Notes: a model not told the origin generated them from the letters alone. Positions 6,917 to 17,001 are shown, counted from the first letter of the stretch. The stretch is 41,584 nucleotides of DNA from Halorhodospira halophila (GCF_016653405.1 NZ_NHSN01000015.1:1-41584), one strand, 5' to 3'. Numbers and translations are program-made.

Positions 6917-8086
6917 CTACGCGGACGGCGCTCCGGCCGTCCGGATGCGTTGCGCCACGGCGCGGCCGACGTCGGCGCAGCCGCGCCCGCTCATGCCGTG
7001 CTCGGCGATGTCGTCGGCCACGGCGCGGTGGAGCTGCACGGCGGCACGGGCAGCCTGCGGATCGACCTCACCCATCCATTCCAGCATAGCGGCGGCGGTC
7101 AGCAGCATGGCCGCCGGGTGGGCGCGGTCGCCACCGGCGATGTCCGGGGCGCTGCCGTGGGTGGGCTCGAAGAGCGGCGGCACGCTGCGGTCGGCGGGGT
7201 TGAGGTTGGCCGAGGGGGCAACGCCCATGCCGCCGGCGAGCACTGCGGCTAGGTCGGTGAGGATGTCGCCGTGGAGGTTGCTGGCCACGACCACGTCGAA
7301 CTGCCACGGCTGGCTGACGAACTTCATGCAGCAGGCGTCGATGAGCTCGTGGTGGGTGGCGATCTCCGGGTAGTCGGCGGCGACCTCGGCGAAGACCTCG
7401 CTCCAGAGCTCGCCGGCGTATTGCACGGCGTTGCGTTTGGTGACCACGCAAACGGCGGCGTCCGCACCGCCGTCACCGGCCGCATAGCGCGGCGCGCGCA
7501 GCCCCTGACGGCGCTCCTCGGCCCGCCGGGTGGCCCGCTCGAAGGCGTGGCGGATGATGCGCTCGGTACCGGCGCGGGTGAAGACCTCGAGCTGGGTGGC
7601 GGTCTCGCGGGGGGTGCCGGCGGCCAGCCGGCCGCCCTGGTCGACGTATTCGCCTTCGCTGTTCTCGCGGATGACGAGCAGATCGGTGTGCAGGGCGCGC
7701 GGGTCGGACAGGGGCATGGGGGCGCCGGCCATGGGCACCGCCGGGCGCTCACAGGCCCAAAGATCGAGCCCCTTGCGCAGCTGCAGCAGCGGCGCCAGCG
7801 AGACGCCATCGGGCAGCAGGTAGCGCCCCGGATCGTCGGCAGGCCCGGGGTCCCCGAGGGCGCCGAGGAGCAATGCGTCGTAGCCGACCAGTTGCTCGCG
7901 CCAGTCGGCGGGCATCATCTCACCGTGAGCGCGGTGCCAGGCGTGGGCGGGCCAGCCCAGCTCGGTCAGCGCCAACCGGGGCCCGGGGAGGGCCTCCAGG
8001 GCGTGGCGGGTGGCGGCCATGACCTCCGGGCCAATCCCGTCGCCGGGCATCACGGCGACCTGCCAAGTCTCCTGGTTGCGTTCCAT
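6917..8086 (-). CDS. Isopropylmalate/tartrate dehydrogenase-family beta-decarboxylating dehydrogenase
   Basis: Enzyme of 389 aa in the isocitrate/isopropylmalate dehydrogenase superfamily, which oxidises and decarboxylates 2-hydroxy acids with NAD(P) and a divalent metal. Visible motifs: PGDGIGPEV near the N-terminus, ENSEGEY, a catalytic lysine in VVTKRNA, the metal-binding SNLHGDILTDL, and EPTHGSAPDIAG near the nucleotide site. ENSEGEY and SANLNP resemble tartrate/D-malate dehydrogenases more than LeuB. The start is the ATG at 8086 with GGAGGG upstream; a longer frame runs back into mdh and is spurious. It is 35 bases after mdh and 15 before the beta-CASP gene. Substrate undecided: isopropylmalate, D-malate or tartrate. 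Confidence 0.8.
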   Translation of the reverse strand: MERNQETWQVAVMPGDGIGPEVMAATRHALEALPGPRLALTELGWPAHAWHRAHGEMMPADWREQLVGYDALLLGALGDPGPADDPGRYLLPDGVSLAPLLQLRKGLDLWACERPAVPMAGAPMPLSDPRALHTDLLVIRENSEGEYVDQGGRLAAGTPRETATQLEVFTRAGTERIIRHAFERATRRAEERRQGLRAPRYAAGDGGADAAVCVVTKRNAVQYAGELWSEVFAEVAADYPEIATHHELIDACCMKFVSQPWQFDVVVASNLHGDILTDLAAVLAGGMGVAPSANLNPADRSVPPLFEPTHGSAPDIAGGDRAHPAAMLLTAAAMLEWMGEVDPQAARAAVQLHRAVADDIAEHGMSGRGCADVGRAVAQRIRTAGAPSA

Positions 8087-8121
8087 GGCGGCCCTCCCCG
8101 GGCGTTGCCGTCCGCTTCCGC

Positions 8122-9102
8122 TCAGGGCAGCAGATGCGCCACCGCGTCGCGCTCCTCGGCGAGCTCGGCGGCGGTGTCGTCCATGCGTGCGCGGCTGAAC
8201 TCGTCCACGGACAGCCCCTGCACGATCTCGTAGTCCCCGCTCCGACAGGTCACCGGGAAGGAGTAGATGAGCCCGGGCTCGATGCCGTAACTGCCATCGG
8301 AGGGCACGGCCATGCTCGTCCACTCGCCCTCGGGCGTGCCCAGCGCCCACTCGCGCATGTGGTCGATGGCGGCACTGGCAGCGGAGGCGGCGCTGGAGGC
8401 CCCGCGAGCCTTGATGATCGCCGCGCCGCGCTGCTGCACGGTGGGGATGAACGTGTCCTTCACCCAGGCGTGATCAACCTGCTCGCCGGCCGGAGTCCCC
8501 TGGATGGTGCAGTGGCTGATATCCGGGTACTGCGTCGCCGAGTGGTTGCCCCACACGGCCAGGCCGTGGATCTCCGTGGAATGGCAGCCAACCTTGTTGG
8601 CGAGCTGCGCCAGCGCGCGGTTGTGGTCGAGGCGGGTCATGGCCGTGAAGTTGCGCGGGTCAAGATCCGGCGCGTTGCGCTGGGTGATCAGCGCGTTGGT
8701 GTTGGCCGGGTTGCCCACCGCGAGGACCTTCACGTCGCGCTTGGCCACGGCGTTCAGCGCCTGACCCTGGGCCGAGAAGATCGCCGCGTTGGCCTCGAGC
8801 AGATCCTTGCGCTCCATGCCGGGGCCGCGGGGCTTGGCGCCGACGAGCAGGACGTAGTCGGCCTCGCGAAAGGCCTCCTCGGCGCTGTCGGTGGCGACGA
8901 TGCCGGCGACCAGCGGGAAGGCGCAGTCCTCGAGCTCCATCACGGTGCCCTGCAGCGCCTCTTGGGCCTGCGGGATCTCAAGCAGCTGGAGGATCACCGG
9001 CTGATCCTTGCCGAGCATCTCGCCGGCGGCGATGCGAAAGAGCAGGCTGTAGCCGATCTGGCCGGCCGCCCCGGTCACCGCGACTCGCACGGGTGTCTTC
9101 AT
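8122..9102 (-). CDS. mdh: Malate dehydrogenase
   Basis: NAD-dependent malate dehydrogenase of 326 aa that interconverts malate and oxaloacetate in the TCA cycle. The sequence closely follows the Thermus flavus-type enzyme rather than the E. coli type. The Rossmann motif is GAAGQIG (11-17). E42 of LLEIPQ is the acidic residue that selects NAD over [14 protein letters not shown] supplies the catalytic aspartate (about D159) and GNHSAT the catalytic histidine (H187). The ATG at 9102 follows GAGGAGAG. A TACAAT sequence on the coding strand at 9168-9173 could be a -10 box, but no -35 is visible, so its promoter is uncertain. It appears to lead the downstream metabolic gene run. Confidence 0.95.
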   Translation of the reverse strand: MKTPVRVAVTGAAGQIGYSLLFRIAAGEMLGKDQPVILQLLEIPQAQEALQGTVMELEDCAFPLVAGIVATDSAEEAFREADYVLLVGAKPRGPGMERKDLLEANAAIFSAQGQALNAVAKRDVKVLAVGNPANTNALITQRNAPDLDPRNFTAMTRLDHNRALAQLANKVGCHSTEIHGLAVWGNHSATQYPDISHCTIQGTPAGEQVDHAWVKDTFIPTVQQRGAAIIKARGASSAASAASAAIDHMREWALGTPEGEWTSMAVPSDGSYGIEPGLIYSFPVTCRSGDYEIVQGLSVDEFSRARMDDTAAELAEERDAVAHLLP

Positions 9103-9180
9103 GGCTCTCTCCTCGATCCGTTGTAATGCCCGCCGGGCCCTGCCTGCCGACCCGGGCCGGGGGGCCGATTGTAGCAGAGG

Positions 9181-9942
9181 CTAGCCGCGCGCCCGCCAGT
9201 CCAGCACCGCCCCGGGCCCCTGGGCCAGGCGCTGCGCCGCGGAGCCGCTGTTCACCGCCACTTCGACCAGGCCCAGCGCGTTGACGTACCAGAACGCCGT
9301 GCCTGCGGGGACGTCAGCGAACTTCGCCGCCCGCGCCAGGCGCTCGCCGCCGACAACGAGCTCCGCCTGGTCCGGCGCGGTCTCGCCACGCCGGCCACTG
9401 ATCAGATTACCGAAGCCGTCGGTGTAGATCAGGGCGTCCCAGTCCCGCGGCCACCTGTGGCCGACCCAGGTCTCCACCGCCTCCGACCCACGCGGCGGCC
9501 GGTCCGTAACCGCCACCTCGGCGGCGGCATCGGCGAAAACGTCGCGGCCGTGGAACGTCGCCGGGGTGCCCGGCGGTGGCGGCGGCAGGCAGTACGCTTG
9601 GACATCCGCGAAGTCGCGCGCCGCGACAGCGAACAGCCCGTTGTCCGGACCGATCAGCCAGCGTCCGTCGGCGCGCAGGGCCAGCCCGCCGCGCTCCGTG
9701 CCGACACCGGGGTCGACCACGGCTAGCACCACCGCGTCCGGTGGCAGGTACTTGAGGTTGGCGGCAAGCAGGTAGGCGGCACAGTCCGGGCGGAAAGCCG
9801 GAGCGTCGTGCATCAGGTCAACGACCTCGGGGGCCGAGTCGAAGGCCTGGCGCAGCCGTGCATGGAGGTGGCCCACATAGGGCCCGAGGTGGGTGTAATC
9901 CGTGAACAGGAAGACGGCACCGGGGCGAGCACGCTGGTTCAC
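9181..9942 (-). CDS. SAM hydrolase / SAM hydroxide adenosyltransferase (DUF62 family)
   Basis: DUF62 proteins split S-adenosylmethionine with water to adenosine and methionine and are related to fluorinase and chlorinase. About 253 aa, the usual length. The family's Asp-Arg-His set is visible: D77 and R84 in VVDPGVGTER, and H131 in FHGRDVFADAA; the N-terminal LFTDYTHLGPYVG contributes the substrate aspartate. The retained histidine points to the hydrolase, not a halogenase. The frame is open far upstream across rplQ; the chosen GTG at 9942 is the first sensible start after the rplQ stop, and a TTG at 9954 is the alternative. Neither has a strong SD, so translational coupling to rplQ is likely. 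It is the last gene of the ribosomal supercluster. Confidence 0.8.
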   Translation of the reverse strand: MNQRARPGAVFLFTDYTHLGPYVGHLHARLRQAFDSAPEVVDLMHDAPAFRPDCAAYLLAANLKYLPPDAVVLAVVDPGVGTERGGLALRADGRWLIGPDNGLFAVAARDFADVQAYCLPPPPPGTPATFHGRDVFADAAAEVAVTDRPPRGSEAVETWVGHRWPRDWDALIYTDGFGNLISGRRGETAPDQAELVVGGERLARAAKFADVPAGTAFWYVNALGLVEVAVNSGSAAQRLAQGPGAVLDWRARG

Positions 9943-9958
9943 CCCGGTGCGCAAGGCG

Positions 9959-10375
9959 TTACGCCTCGGCCGTTTCCTCGGCGTCCTCTTCCGACTCACG
10001 CCGGGCGGCGATCGCCTCTTCCCGGTCGACGAGTTGGACGAGGGCCATCGGCGCGCCGTCGCCCTTGCGGAAGCCACAGCGCAGGATGCGCATGTAGCCG
10101 CCCGGGCGCTCCTTGAAGTGCGGCCCCAGCTCCTCGAAGAGCTTGGTGACCATCTCCTTGTCGCGCAGCCGTGCAAAGGCCAGACGGCGGTTCGCCGTGG
10201 TGTCTTCCTTGGCCAGGGTGATCAGCGGCTCGGCGACACGCCGCAGCTCCTTCGCCTTGGGCACGGTGGTGCGGATCTCTTCCTCGCGGAAGAGCGCGGC
10301 GGCGAGGTTCTTGAACATCGCCTTGCGGTGCGAGTTGTCACGGTTGAGGTGACGTCCGGCTTTACGATGGCGCAT
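9959..10375 (-). CDS. rplQ: Ribosomal protein L17
   Basis: 50S subunit protein of 138 aa, near the peptide exit tunnel. The N-terminal [20 protein letters not shown] and [15 protein letters not shown] are diagnostic. The C-terminus has an acidic, disordered tail ([10 protein letters not shown]), longer than in E. coli (127 aa). It is the last ribosomal protein gene of the alpha segment, 20 bases after rpoA, and is followed after 16 bases by the SAM hydrolase gene with no terminator visible between them. Confidence 0.98.
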   Translation of the reverse strand: MRHRKAGRHLNRDNSHRKAMFKNLAAALFREEEIRTTVPKAKELRRVAEPLITLAKEDTTANRRLAFARLRDKEMVTKLFEELGPHFKERPGGYMRILRCGFRKGDGAPMALVQLVDREEAIAARRESEEDAEETAEA

Positions 10376-10395
10376 GACGTTGATCCTTTGACAGT

Positions 10396-11394
10396 TTAGC
10401 CGGCGATACGGGCGCGGTCCCCGAGGGACGGCGGCGGCCAGTTATCGAGTTGCATGCCCAGCGACAGCCCGTGCTCGGCCAAGGTGTCCTTGATCTCGTT
10501 GAGCGACTTCTTGCCGAGGTTCGGCGTCTTGAGCAGCTCAACCTCGGTGCGCTGGACCAGGTCGCCGACGTAGTGGATGCTCTCCGCCTTGAGGCAGTTG
10601 GCCGAGCGGACGGTGAGCTCCAGGTCGTCGATCGGGCGCAGCAGGACGGGATCGATCTCCGGCTCCTCCTGCTCTTCGCCGGCCTCCAGCAGCCCGCCTT
10701 CGAGGTCGATGAAGACCGAAAGCTGATCACGCAGCAGGCTGGCGGCGAACTTGACCGCCTCCTCGGGCGTGACCACGCCGTTGGTCTCGACATCGAGGAC
10801 CAGCTTGTCGAGGTCGGTACGCTGCTCGACACGCGCACTCTCGACCGCGTACGAGACGCGGCGCACCGGGCTGAAGCTCGCATCCAGGGCCAGGTGGCCG
10901 ATGGTGCGGGTGTCCTCTTCTTCGCGCGCGGTGACCGGCAGGTAGCCACGCCCCCGCTCGATCTTCAGCGACGCCTTGAACGGCTGCTCGTGCGTGATCG
11001 TAGCGATGTGAAGATCCGGGTTCTTGATCTCCACGTCGTGGTCGGTGGCGATGTCCGCCGCCGTCACGGCGCCTGGCCCCTGCTTCTCGACGCTGAGCGT
11101 CACCGAGTCGCGCTCGTTGAGCCGCACGGCGAGATCCTTGAGGTTGAGCAGGATATCCACGGTGTCTTCGTGGATGCCCTCGACCGCCGTGTACTCGTGC
11201 TGGACGCCCTCGATCTCCACCTCGGTGACCGCGGTCCCGGGCATCGACGAGAGCAGCAGCCGCCGCAGGGCGTTGCCCAGCGTATGGCCAAAGCCCCGCT
11301 CCAGCGGCTCCAGGACGACCTTGGCACGGTTGTCCGAGAGCGGCTCGATCTCGACCGAGCGCGGCTTGAGAAAGTCCTTCAGGTACCCCTTCAT
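10396..11394 (-). CDS. rpoA: RNA polymerase alpha subunit
   Basis: Alpha subunit, which nucleates RNA polymerase assembly and contacts activators and UP elements. About 332 aa (E. coli 329). The N-terminal domain includes [26 protein letters not shown]; the C-terminal domain has the DNA-contacting [16 protein letters not shown] helix-hairpin-helix. The ATG at 11394 is preferred (AAGGTG 6 bases upstream); a GTG at 11403 lies in the SD. Residues 229-242 of the linker are very acidic ([10 protein letters not shown]), which fits a salt-adapted organism but is not proof of one. Confidence 0.98.
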   Translation of the reverse strand: MKGYLKDFLKPRSVEIEPLSDNRAKVVLEPLERGFGHTLGNALRRLLLSSMPGTAVTEVEIEGVQHEYTAVEGIHEDTVDILLNLKDLAVRLNERDSVTLSVEKQGPGAVTAADIATDHDVEIKNPDLHIATITHEQPFKASLKIERGRGYLPVTAREEEDTRTIGHLALDASFSPVRRVSYAVESARVEQRTDLDKLVLDVETNGVVTPEEAVKFAASLLRDQLSVFIDLEGGLLEAGEEQEEPEIDPVLLRPIDDLELTVRSANCLKAESIHYVGDLVQRTEVELLKTPNLGKKSLNEIKDTLAEHGLSLGMQLDNWPPPSLGDRARIAG

Positions 11395-11419
11395 GGACGA
11401 CACCTTGCAGTTGCGGCTG

Positions 11420-12043
11420 TTACTTCGAGTACAGCTCGACGATCAGCGATTCGTTGATTTCCTGAGACAGATCGGCGCGGTCCGGGGCCTGCTTGAAGAC
11501 GCCTTCCATCTTGGTGGCGTCGACGTCGACCCAGGGCGCCCAGCCGTTCTGCTGCGCCAGCTCGAGGGCGGCCTGAATGCGCAGCTGGCTCTTGGCCTTC
11601 TCCTTGACGGAGACGGTGTCGCCCGGCTTGACCTGGTACGACGGGATGTTAACCACCCGGCCGTTGACCAGGATGCCGCGGTGATTGACCAGCTGCCGCG
11701 CCTCCGCGCGGGTGCTGCCAAAACCCATCCGGTAGCAGACGTTGTCCAGGCGGCTCTCGAGCAGCTGCAGCAGCGCGGTGCCGGTGGCGTCCTTACGGCG
11801 GGCGGCTTCCTTGTAGTAGTTGCGGAACTGCCGCTCCATGATGCCGTACATGCGACGGACCTTCTGCTTCTCACGCAGCTGAAGGCCGTAGTCGGACATG
11901 CGGCCGCCGCGGCGCTGCCCGTGCTGCCCCGGGGGCTGCTCGAGCTTGCACTTGGTGTCGATGGACCGGACGCCGCTCTTCAGGAACAGGTCGGTTTTCT
12001 CGCGGCGCGCCAGTTTGCACTTGGGACCAATATACTTCGCCAT
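11420..12043 (-). CDS. rpsD: Ribosomal protein S4
   Basis: Primary 16S rRNA-binding 30S protein of 207 aa (E. coli 206), also a translational repressor of the alpha operon and an antitermination factor in E. coli. The start [15 protein letters not shown] is at 12043; the S4 RNA-binding domain is the segment with [13 protein letters not shown] and [15 protein letters not shown]. The RREKTDLF start with cysteines resembles the zinc-less gammaproteobacterial form. It sits between rpsK and rpoA as in E. coli. Confidence 0.98.
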   Translation of the reverse strand: MAKYIGPKCKLARREKTDLFLKSGVRSIDTKCKLEQPPGQHGQRRGGRMSDYGLQLREKQKVRRMYGIMERQFRNYYKEAARRKDATGTALLQLLESRLDNVCYRMGFGSTRAEARQLVNHRGILVNGRVVNIPSYQVKPGDTVSVKEKAKSQLRIQAALELAQQNGWAPWVDVDATKMEGVFKQAPDRADLSQEINESLIVELYSK

Positions 12044-12059
12044 GGCGAGCGCTTCCTCC

Positions 12060-12455
<396 letters not shown>

Positions 12456-12526
12456 AGGTCTCTGTTCCCGTGTTCGCTCCGAACGCGGTGCCGATCCGGC
12501 CCACGCGTTGAATGTTGCCTACCCGA

Positions 12527-12886
12527 TCAGCGGCTGGCGGGGCCCCGACGCGGACCCTTGCGCGTACGCGCGTTGGTCTGCGTCTGCTGCCCACGCACCG
12601 GCAGGCCGCGGCGGTGCCGCATGCCCCGGTAGCAGCCGAGGTCCATCAGGCGCTTGATGTCCATCGCCACCGAGCGGCGCAGATCGCCCTCGATAACGTA
12701 GTTGCCGACTTCCTGCCGCAGCGCCTCGACCTCGGCGTCATTGAGATCGCGGACGCGCCGGTCATGCGGCACGCCGGCCGCTTCACAGATGCTCAGGGCA
12801 CGCGTGCGGCCGATCCCGTAGATCGAGGTCAGCGCGACCCACGCGTGCTTGTGTGTCGGTATGTTGATTCCTGCGATTCGGGCCAT
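12527..12886 (-). CDS. rpsM: Ribosomal protein S13
   Basis: 30S head protein of 119 aa (E. coli 118) that contacts the 50S subunit and the P-site t[13 protein letters not shown] at the start, the helix-hairpin-helix [10 protein letters not shown] and the basic C-terminal [14 protein letters not shown] tail are typical. The ATG at 12886 follows GGGAGAG. It opens the alpha-type segment, 70 bases after rpmJ, where a nested hairpin is present. Confidence 0.98.
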   Translation of the reverse strand: MARIAGINIPTHKHAWVALTSIYGIGRTRALSICEAAGVPHDRRVRDLNDAEVEALRQEVGNYVIEGDLRRSVAMDIKRLMDLGCYRGMRHRRGLPVRGQQTQTNARTRKGPRRGPASR

Positions 12887-12930
12887 GGGGCCAACTCTCC
12901 CGTGATTCGCGCTTGTTGGGTGCCGGGTCG

Positions 12931-12956
12931 ATCCGCCGGTGCTCGCCGGTCCGGAT
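12931..12956 (-). promoter_or_regulatory. Nested stem-loop between rpmJ and rpsM
   Basis: Read on the coding strand, ATCCG pairs with CGGAT around an inner CCGG-CGAGCA-CCGG hairpin, immediately after the rpmJ stop. There is no T-run. In E. coli this junction carries the alpha-operon promoter and the S4-binding pseudoknot; whether this structure plays that part is not shown. Confidence 0.4.
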
Positions 12957-13070
12957 TCAGCCCTGGCGTTGCTTGTGCCGCGCCTCCGTGCAGATGACCC
13001 GCACGGTCCCGCGCCGCTTCACGATCTTGCAGTTGCGGCAAATCCGCTTGACCGATGCCCTGACTTTCAT
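12957..13070 (-). CDS. rpmJ: Ribosomal protein L36
   Basis: Small 50S protein of 37 aa. Translating the minus strand from the ATG at 13070 gives [20 protein letters not shown], continuing to RHKQRQG and a TGA at 12957-12959. The CRNC pair, the later cysteine (VICTEARH) and the histidine form the zinc site of the zinc-containing L36 type. It lies between secY and rpsM as in E. coli, with GGAGAG upstream. Confidence 0.97.
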   Translation of the reverse strand: MKVRASVKRICRNCKIVKRRGTVRVICTEARHKQRQG

Positions 13071-13126
13071 GGTCGTCTCTCCAATACTCCGAGCGCGGCC
13101 GCTCACGGGCGACCCAAAGGCGCGAA

Positions 13127-13136
13127 AGGATACCAG
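13127..13136 (-). promoter_or_regulatory. Possible extended -10 promoter ahead of rpmJ
   Basis: On the coding strand the spacer between secY and rpmJ contains TGGTATCCT, an extended -10-like element about 57 bases before the rpmJ ATG. No convincing -35 box is present. It could give the alpha segment its own promoter, but the evidence is thin. Confidence 0.25.
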
Positions 13137-13177
13137 TCCGCGCGCCCGGATGCCACCCCGCAGCCAGTTTTATCGAT

Positions 13178-14521
13178 TCAGCGCAGCATCCCGCCGCCAG
13201 GCCGGGTGTGCCCCTTGAGGTTGGCCTTCTTCATCAGCGGCTCGTACTGGTGCGAGACCAGGTGCGACTGCAGCTGCGCCATGAAGTCCATGACCACGAT
13301 GACGCTGATCAGCAGCGAGGTGCCGCCGAAGTAGAACGGCACGTTCCAGTACAGGATCAGGAACTCCGGCATCAGGCAGACGGCGGTGATGTAGAGCGCA
13401 CCGACGAAAGTGAGCCGGCTCTGCACCTGATCGATGTACCGGGAGGTCTGCTCGCCGGGACGGATCCCGGGGATGAACGCCCCCGACTTCTTCAGGTTGT
13501 CGGCGGTGTCCCGCGAGTTGAACACCAGCGCCGTGTAGAAGAAGCAGAAGAAGATGATCGCCGCGGCGTAAAGCGCCACATAGATCGGCTGCCCCGGCGA
13601 GAGCGTCGCGGCGATGTCGCCGATAAAGCCCAGCCCCTCGGCATCGCCGAACCACTGCCCGACCGTGGCCGGGAAGAGAATGATGCTCGAGGCGAAGATC
13701 GGCGGGATCACGCCCGCCATGTTCAGCTTCAGCGGCAGGTGGCTCTGCTGCGCGGCGTACATCTTGCGCCCTTGCTGGCGCTTGGCGTACTGCACGGTGA
13801 TCCGCCGCTGCCCCCGCTCGATGAAGACAATGAACGCGGTCACCGCCGCGGCCATGATCAGCAGCAGCAGGATCGTCGCGGTACCCAGCTCGCCGGTACG
13901 CTGCAGTTCGAGCGTGCCACCCAGCGCGCCGGGCAGGCCGGCGACGATGCCGGCGAAGATGATGATCGAGATACCGTTGCCGATGCCCCGCTCGGTGATC
14001 TGCTCACCAAGCCACATCAAGAAGATCACGCCGGTGGCCAGGGTCACCGTGGAGATAAATACAAACGCCGGCCCGGGCATGGCGGCCACACCCTGCCCCT
14101 GCAGCGCGATACTGATGCCGATGCCCTGGAAGGTGGCCAGCCCGAGCGTGCCGTAGCGCGTGTACTGCGTGATCTTGCGCCGGCCGGCCTCCCCCTCCTT
14201 CTTCAGCCGCTCGAGCGACGGCACCACCGCCGTGAGCAGCTGCATGATGATCGCCGCCGAGATATAGGGCATGACGCCGAGGGCGAAGATGGAGAGTCGC
14301 TCCAACGCCCCGCCGGCGAACATGTTGAACATCTCCAGGATGGTGCCGCGCTGCTGCTCGACCATCTGCTCGAGCGCCGCCGGATCGATACCCGGGATCG
14401 TGATGTGGGTACCGATGCGGTAGATGATCAGCGCGAGCAGTACGAAAAGCAGACGCTGACGAACCTCGGTGAGACGTCCCATCCCACCGAGGGCCCCTGC
14501 GGCACCACCTGGACGTCCCAA
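13178..14521 (-). CDS. secY: Protein translocase subunit SecY
   Basis: Channel-forming subunit of the SecYEG translocon in the inner membrane, 447 aa with about ten hydrophobic membrane segments. [18 protein letters not shown] starts TM1, and [15 protein letters not shown] and the loop [11 protein letters not shown] are classic SecY sequence. The start is TTG at 14521: AGGAGGG lies 5 bases before it, spanning the rplO stop, and the resulting 15-residue lead before GMGRL matches the length in other SecY proteins. The internal ATG at 14482 would remove that lead and has no SD. Confidence 0.96.
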   Translation of the reverse strand: MGRPGGAAGALGGMGRLTEVRQRLLFVLLALIIYRIGTHITIPGIDPAALEQMVEQQRGTILEMFNMFAGGALERLSIFALGVMPYISAAIIMQLLTAVVPSLERLKKEGEAGRRKITQYTRYGTLGLATFQGIGISIALQGQGVAAMPGPAFVFISTVTLATGVIFLMWLGEQITERGIGNGISIIIFAGIVAGLPGALGGTLELQRTGELGTATILLLLIMAAAVTAFIVFIERGQRRITVQYAKRQQGRKMYAAQQSHLPLKLNMAGVIPPIFASSIILFPATVGQWFGDAEGLGFIGDIAATLSPGQPIYVALYAAAIIFFCFFYTALVFNSRDTADNLKKSGAFIPGIRPGEQTSRYIDQVQSRLTFVGALYITAVCLMPEFLILYWNVPFYFGGTSLLISVIVVMDFMAQLQSHLVSHQYEPLMKKANLKGHTRPGGGMLR

Positions 14522-14522
14522 C

Positions 14523-14963
14523 TTAACCCTCCTCGACGACTTGGCCGCCGGCCGCCTCGATCGCCTTGCGGGCGCCCTGGGTCACCTTGACGCCACGCAC
14601 GGTCACTGCGCGGTCGATGGTGCCCGAGGCGATAACCTTGACGTAGCGCATGTTCTTGCGCACGACGCCGGCCTTGTGCAGCGCCGAAAGGTCCACCGTA
14701 TCACCGTCGACGCGGGCGATCTCGTGGAGGCGAACCTCCGCGGTACGCAGGCTTTTCTGCGAGGAGAAGCCGTACTTCGGCACCCGGCGCTGCAGCGGCA
14801 TCTGGCCGCCTTCGAAGCCGACCTTGTGGAAGCCGCCACTGCGGCTGTGCTGACCCTTGTGACCGCGACCGGCCGTCTTGCCCAGGCCGCTGCCCGCACC
14901 GCGTCCGGCGCGCTTGGCCTCCGGCCGGCTGCCCGGGCTCGGCGACAGTTGATTGAGCCGCAT
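14523..14963 (-). CDS. rplO: Ribosomal protein L15
   Basis: Late-assembly 50S protein of 146 aa (E. coli 144). The glycine-rich N-terminal half ([20 protein letters not shown], then [18 protein letters not shown]) is diagnostic, as is the C-terminal [13 protein letters not shown]. The ATG at 14963 directly follows the rpmD stop, and the rplO stop is one base from the secY TTG, so translation is tightly coupled. Confidence 0.98.
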   Translation of the reverse strand: MRLNQLSPSPGSRPEAKRAGRGAGSGLGKTAGRGHKGQHSRSGGFHKVGFEGGQMPLQRRVPKYGFSSQKSLRTAEVRLHEIARVDGDTVDLSALHKAGVVRKNMRYVKVIASGTIDRAVTVRGVKVTQGARKAIEAAGGQVVEEG

Positions 14964-15152
14964 TTACGCCTCCTGAACTTCCAGCATATAGGACACCTTC
15001 CGGATCATTCCGCGATTCTCCGGGGTGTCGTCGACCAGGACGGTCTGGTGCATCCGGCGCAGGCCGAGGCCGCGCACGCACTGGCGGTGCTTCTGCAGCC
15101 GGCCGTGGACGCTGCGCCGCAGCGTTACCTGGAGCTTCTTCTGGTTAGCCAT
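14964..15152 (-). CDS. rpmD: Ribosomal protein L30
   Basis: Small 50S protein of 62 aa (E. coli 59). Starts [30 protein letters not shown] and [11 protein letters not shown] are the conserved core. It begins two bases after the rpsE stop and its own stop abuts the rplO ATG. Confidence 0.97.
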
Positions 15153-15154
15153 GA

Positions 15155-15658
15155 TCAGCCCGTAATCTCTTCGACACTCTTGCCCCGCCGGGCAGCGACT
15201 GCCTCGGGGGAGTCCATCGAGGCCAGCCCGTCGACCGTGGCGCGCACCACGTTGATCGGGTTGCGCGAGCCGACCGACTTGGCCAGCACGTCCTGCACGC
15301 CGAGCACCTCGAAGACCGCGCGCATGGCGCCGCCGGCGATAATGCCGGTACCCGGCGAGGCCGGCTTCATGAAGACCTTGCTCGACCCGTGGAAGTGGGT
15401 CACCGGGTAGCGCAGGGTCGGGCCATCCAGCGGCACGGTGCGCATCCCGCCGCGCGCCCGCTCCATTGCCTTCTGGATCGCTGCGGGGACCTCGCGGGCT
15501 TTGCCGTAACCGAACCCGACTCGCCCCTCGCCGTCACCGACCACGGTCAGCGCCGTGAAGCCGAACTGGCGGCCGCCCTGGACCACCTTCGCCACGCGGT
15601 TGATCGTGATCAGCTTTTCGCGGAGCCCGTCCGCGCCGGTTTGTTCACCGTTCGCCAT
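15155..15658 (-). CDS. rpsE: Ribosomal protein S5
   Basis: 30S protein of 167 aa (E. coli 167) at the mRNA entry site, with a role in accuracy. [20 protein letters not shown] is the double-stranded RNA-binding N-terminal domain; [20 protein letters not shown] and the [13 protein letters not shown] loop follow. The ATG at 15658 is 18 bases after rplR. Confidence 0.98.
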
Positions 15659-15676
15659 AGCTTCTTAGCCCCTAGC

Positions 15677-16030
15677 CTAAAACTTCAGTCCGGCTTCACG
15701 CGCGGCCTCGGCCAGCGCCTGCACGCGGCCGTGGTACTGGTAGCCGGCACGATCGAATGCCACCTGCTCGACGCCGGCCGCCTTGGCGCGCTCGGCGATC
15801 AGCCGGCCCACCTCTTGGGCGGCGCTCACGTTGCCGGTCCCCTCGCTGCGCTGACGCAGGGAGGGCTCCACCGTGGAAGCAGCCGCCAGGGTCTTCGCGC
15901 CGTCCGGCTGCTGCACCTGTGCGTAGATATGGCGCGGCGTGCGGTGGACCGAGAGCCGGTAGGCACCGGCGTCGCGGATGCGCCCGCGGCTCTTGCGCGC
16001 GCGCCGCATGCGTGCTGTGTTCTTGTCCAT
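15677..16030 (-). CDS. rplR: Ribosomal protein L18
   Basis: 5S rRNA-binding 50S protein of 117 aa, the same length as in E. coli. [31 protein letters not shown] and AASTVE are diagnostic. The ATG at 16030 fits the conserved N-terminus; an in-frame GTG at 16042 would add four residues not found in homologues and was rejected. Confidence 0.97.
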   Translation of the reverse strand: MDKNTARMRRARKSRGRIRDAGAYRLSVHRTPRHIYAQVQQPDGAKTLAAASTVEPSLRQRSEGTGNVSAAQEVGRLIAERAKAAGVEQVAFDRAGYQYHGRVQALAEAAREAGLKF

Positions 16031-16045
16031 CTTCGTCCCCACCGC

Positions 16046-16579
16046 CTACTTCTTCTTGGCTTCTTTGAGGACCACCCGCTCGTCGGCGTAGCGTACACCC
16101 TTGCCCTTGTAGGGCTCCGGCGGGCGATAGCCTCGGATCTGGGCGGCCACCTGGCCAACCTGCTGCTTGTCGGCGCCCTTGACCACGACCTCCGTCTGCG
16201 AGGGGCACTCGATCGTTACGCCCTCGGGGATCTCGTGGTACACCGGGTGCGAGAACCCGAGCGTGAGGTGCAGGGTGTTGCCCTGGACCTGCGCCCGGTA
16301 CCCGACGCCCTTGAGTTCGAGGCGACGCTCGAATCCCTCGCTGACGCCGATCACCATGTTGCTCACCAGGGCCCGCGTCGTACCGGTCAGCGCCACCGCG
16401 CGGGTGCTCTGCTGCCGGGGCTCGAAGGTGAGCGTGCCGTCCTCCTGATTCAGAGAAACCAGGCGGTGGCAGCGCCACGCCATCTGGCCCTTGGGGCCCT
16501 TGACCTGAATGTCGTTACCCTGGAGCGTCACCTCCACGCCGGAGGGGACCTCCACGGGTGCCTTTGCGACTCTCGACAT
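16046..16579 (-). CDS. rplF: Ribosomal protein L6
   Basis: 50S protein of 177 aa (E. coli 177) near the factor-binding site. MSRVAKAPV starts the first of two related domains; [22 protein letters not shown] marks the second, and the C-terminal [14 protein letters not shown] is a family signature. The C-terminus ends in KEAKKK. The gap to rplR is 15 bases. Confidence 0.98.
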   Translation of the reverse strand: MSRVAKAPVEVPSGVEVTLQGNDIQVKGPKGQMAWRCHRLVSLNQEDGTLTFEPRQQSTRAVALTGTTRALVSNMVIGVSEGFERRLELKGVGYRAQVQGNTLHLTLGFSHPVYHEIPEGVTIECPSQTEVVVKGADKQQVGQVAAQIRGYRPPEPYKGKGVRYADERVVLKEAKKK

Positions 16580-16594
16580 GATTGCCCGTCCTGT

Positions 16595-16990
16595 CTAGAA
16601 GACCCAGCAGAGTACCTCGCCGCCGTGCCCCTGCGCGCGGGCCTGACCATCGCTCATCACGCCCTTGGACGTGGAGATAATGGCGGTGCCCAGCCCGTTG
16701 CGCACGCGCGGCAGCTCGTCACGACCGCGGTAGACCCGCAGACCCGGCCGGCTGTAACGCTGGATTTCGCGGATTGCCGGCTGACCCTCGTGGTACCGGA
16801 GCGTGACCTCCAGGACCGGCTTTTTCTCTTCCCCGACCTCGCGGTAACCCTCGATGTAGCCCTCCTCTTGGAGGACGGCGGCAATCGCCCGCTTGAGCTT
16901 CGAGGACGGCATACGCACGTCCGCCTTCTCGGCGTGGTGCGCGTTCCGTACCCGGGTCAGCATGTCGGCAATGGGATCGGTCATGCTCAT
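16595..16990 (-). CDS. rpsH: Ribosomal protein S8
   Basis: Primary 16S rRNA-binding 30S protein of 131 aa (E. coli 130) and the spc-operon repressor in E. coli. [20 protein letters not shown], then [20 protein letters not shown] near the C-terminus. The ATG at 16990 gives the MSM start common in gammaproteobacteria and has AAGGGG upstream. Confidence 0.98.
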   Translation of the reverse strand: MSMTDPIADMLTRVRNAHHAEKADVRMPSSKLKRAIAAVLQEEGYIEGYREVGEEKKPVLEVTLRYHEGQPAIREIQRYSRPGLRVYRGRDELPRVRNGLGTAIISTSKGVMSDGQARAQGHGGEVLCWVF

Positions 16991-17001
16991 CGTCTATCCC
17001 C

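Noticed and set aside
9168-9173. TACAAT as a promoter for mdh
   Set aside because: A good -10-like hexamer, but the sequence 16-18 bases upstream is GC-only with no -35 resemblance and there is no extended -10.
9943-10176. N-terminal extension of the SAM hydrolase into rplQ
   Set aside because: The extra residues are the out-of-frame reading of rplQ (arginine/serine-rich) and are absent from the DUF62 family, which starts just before the LFTDYTHLG segment.
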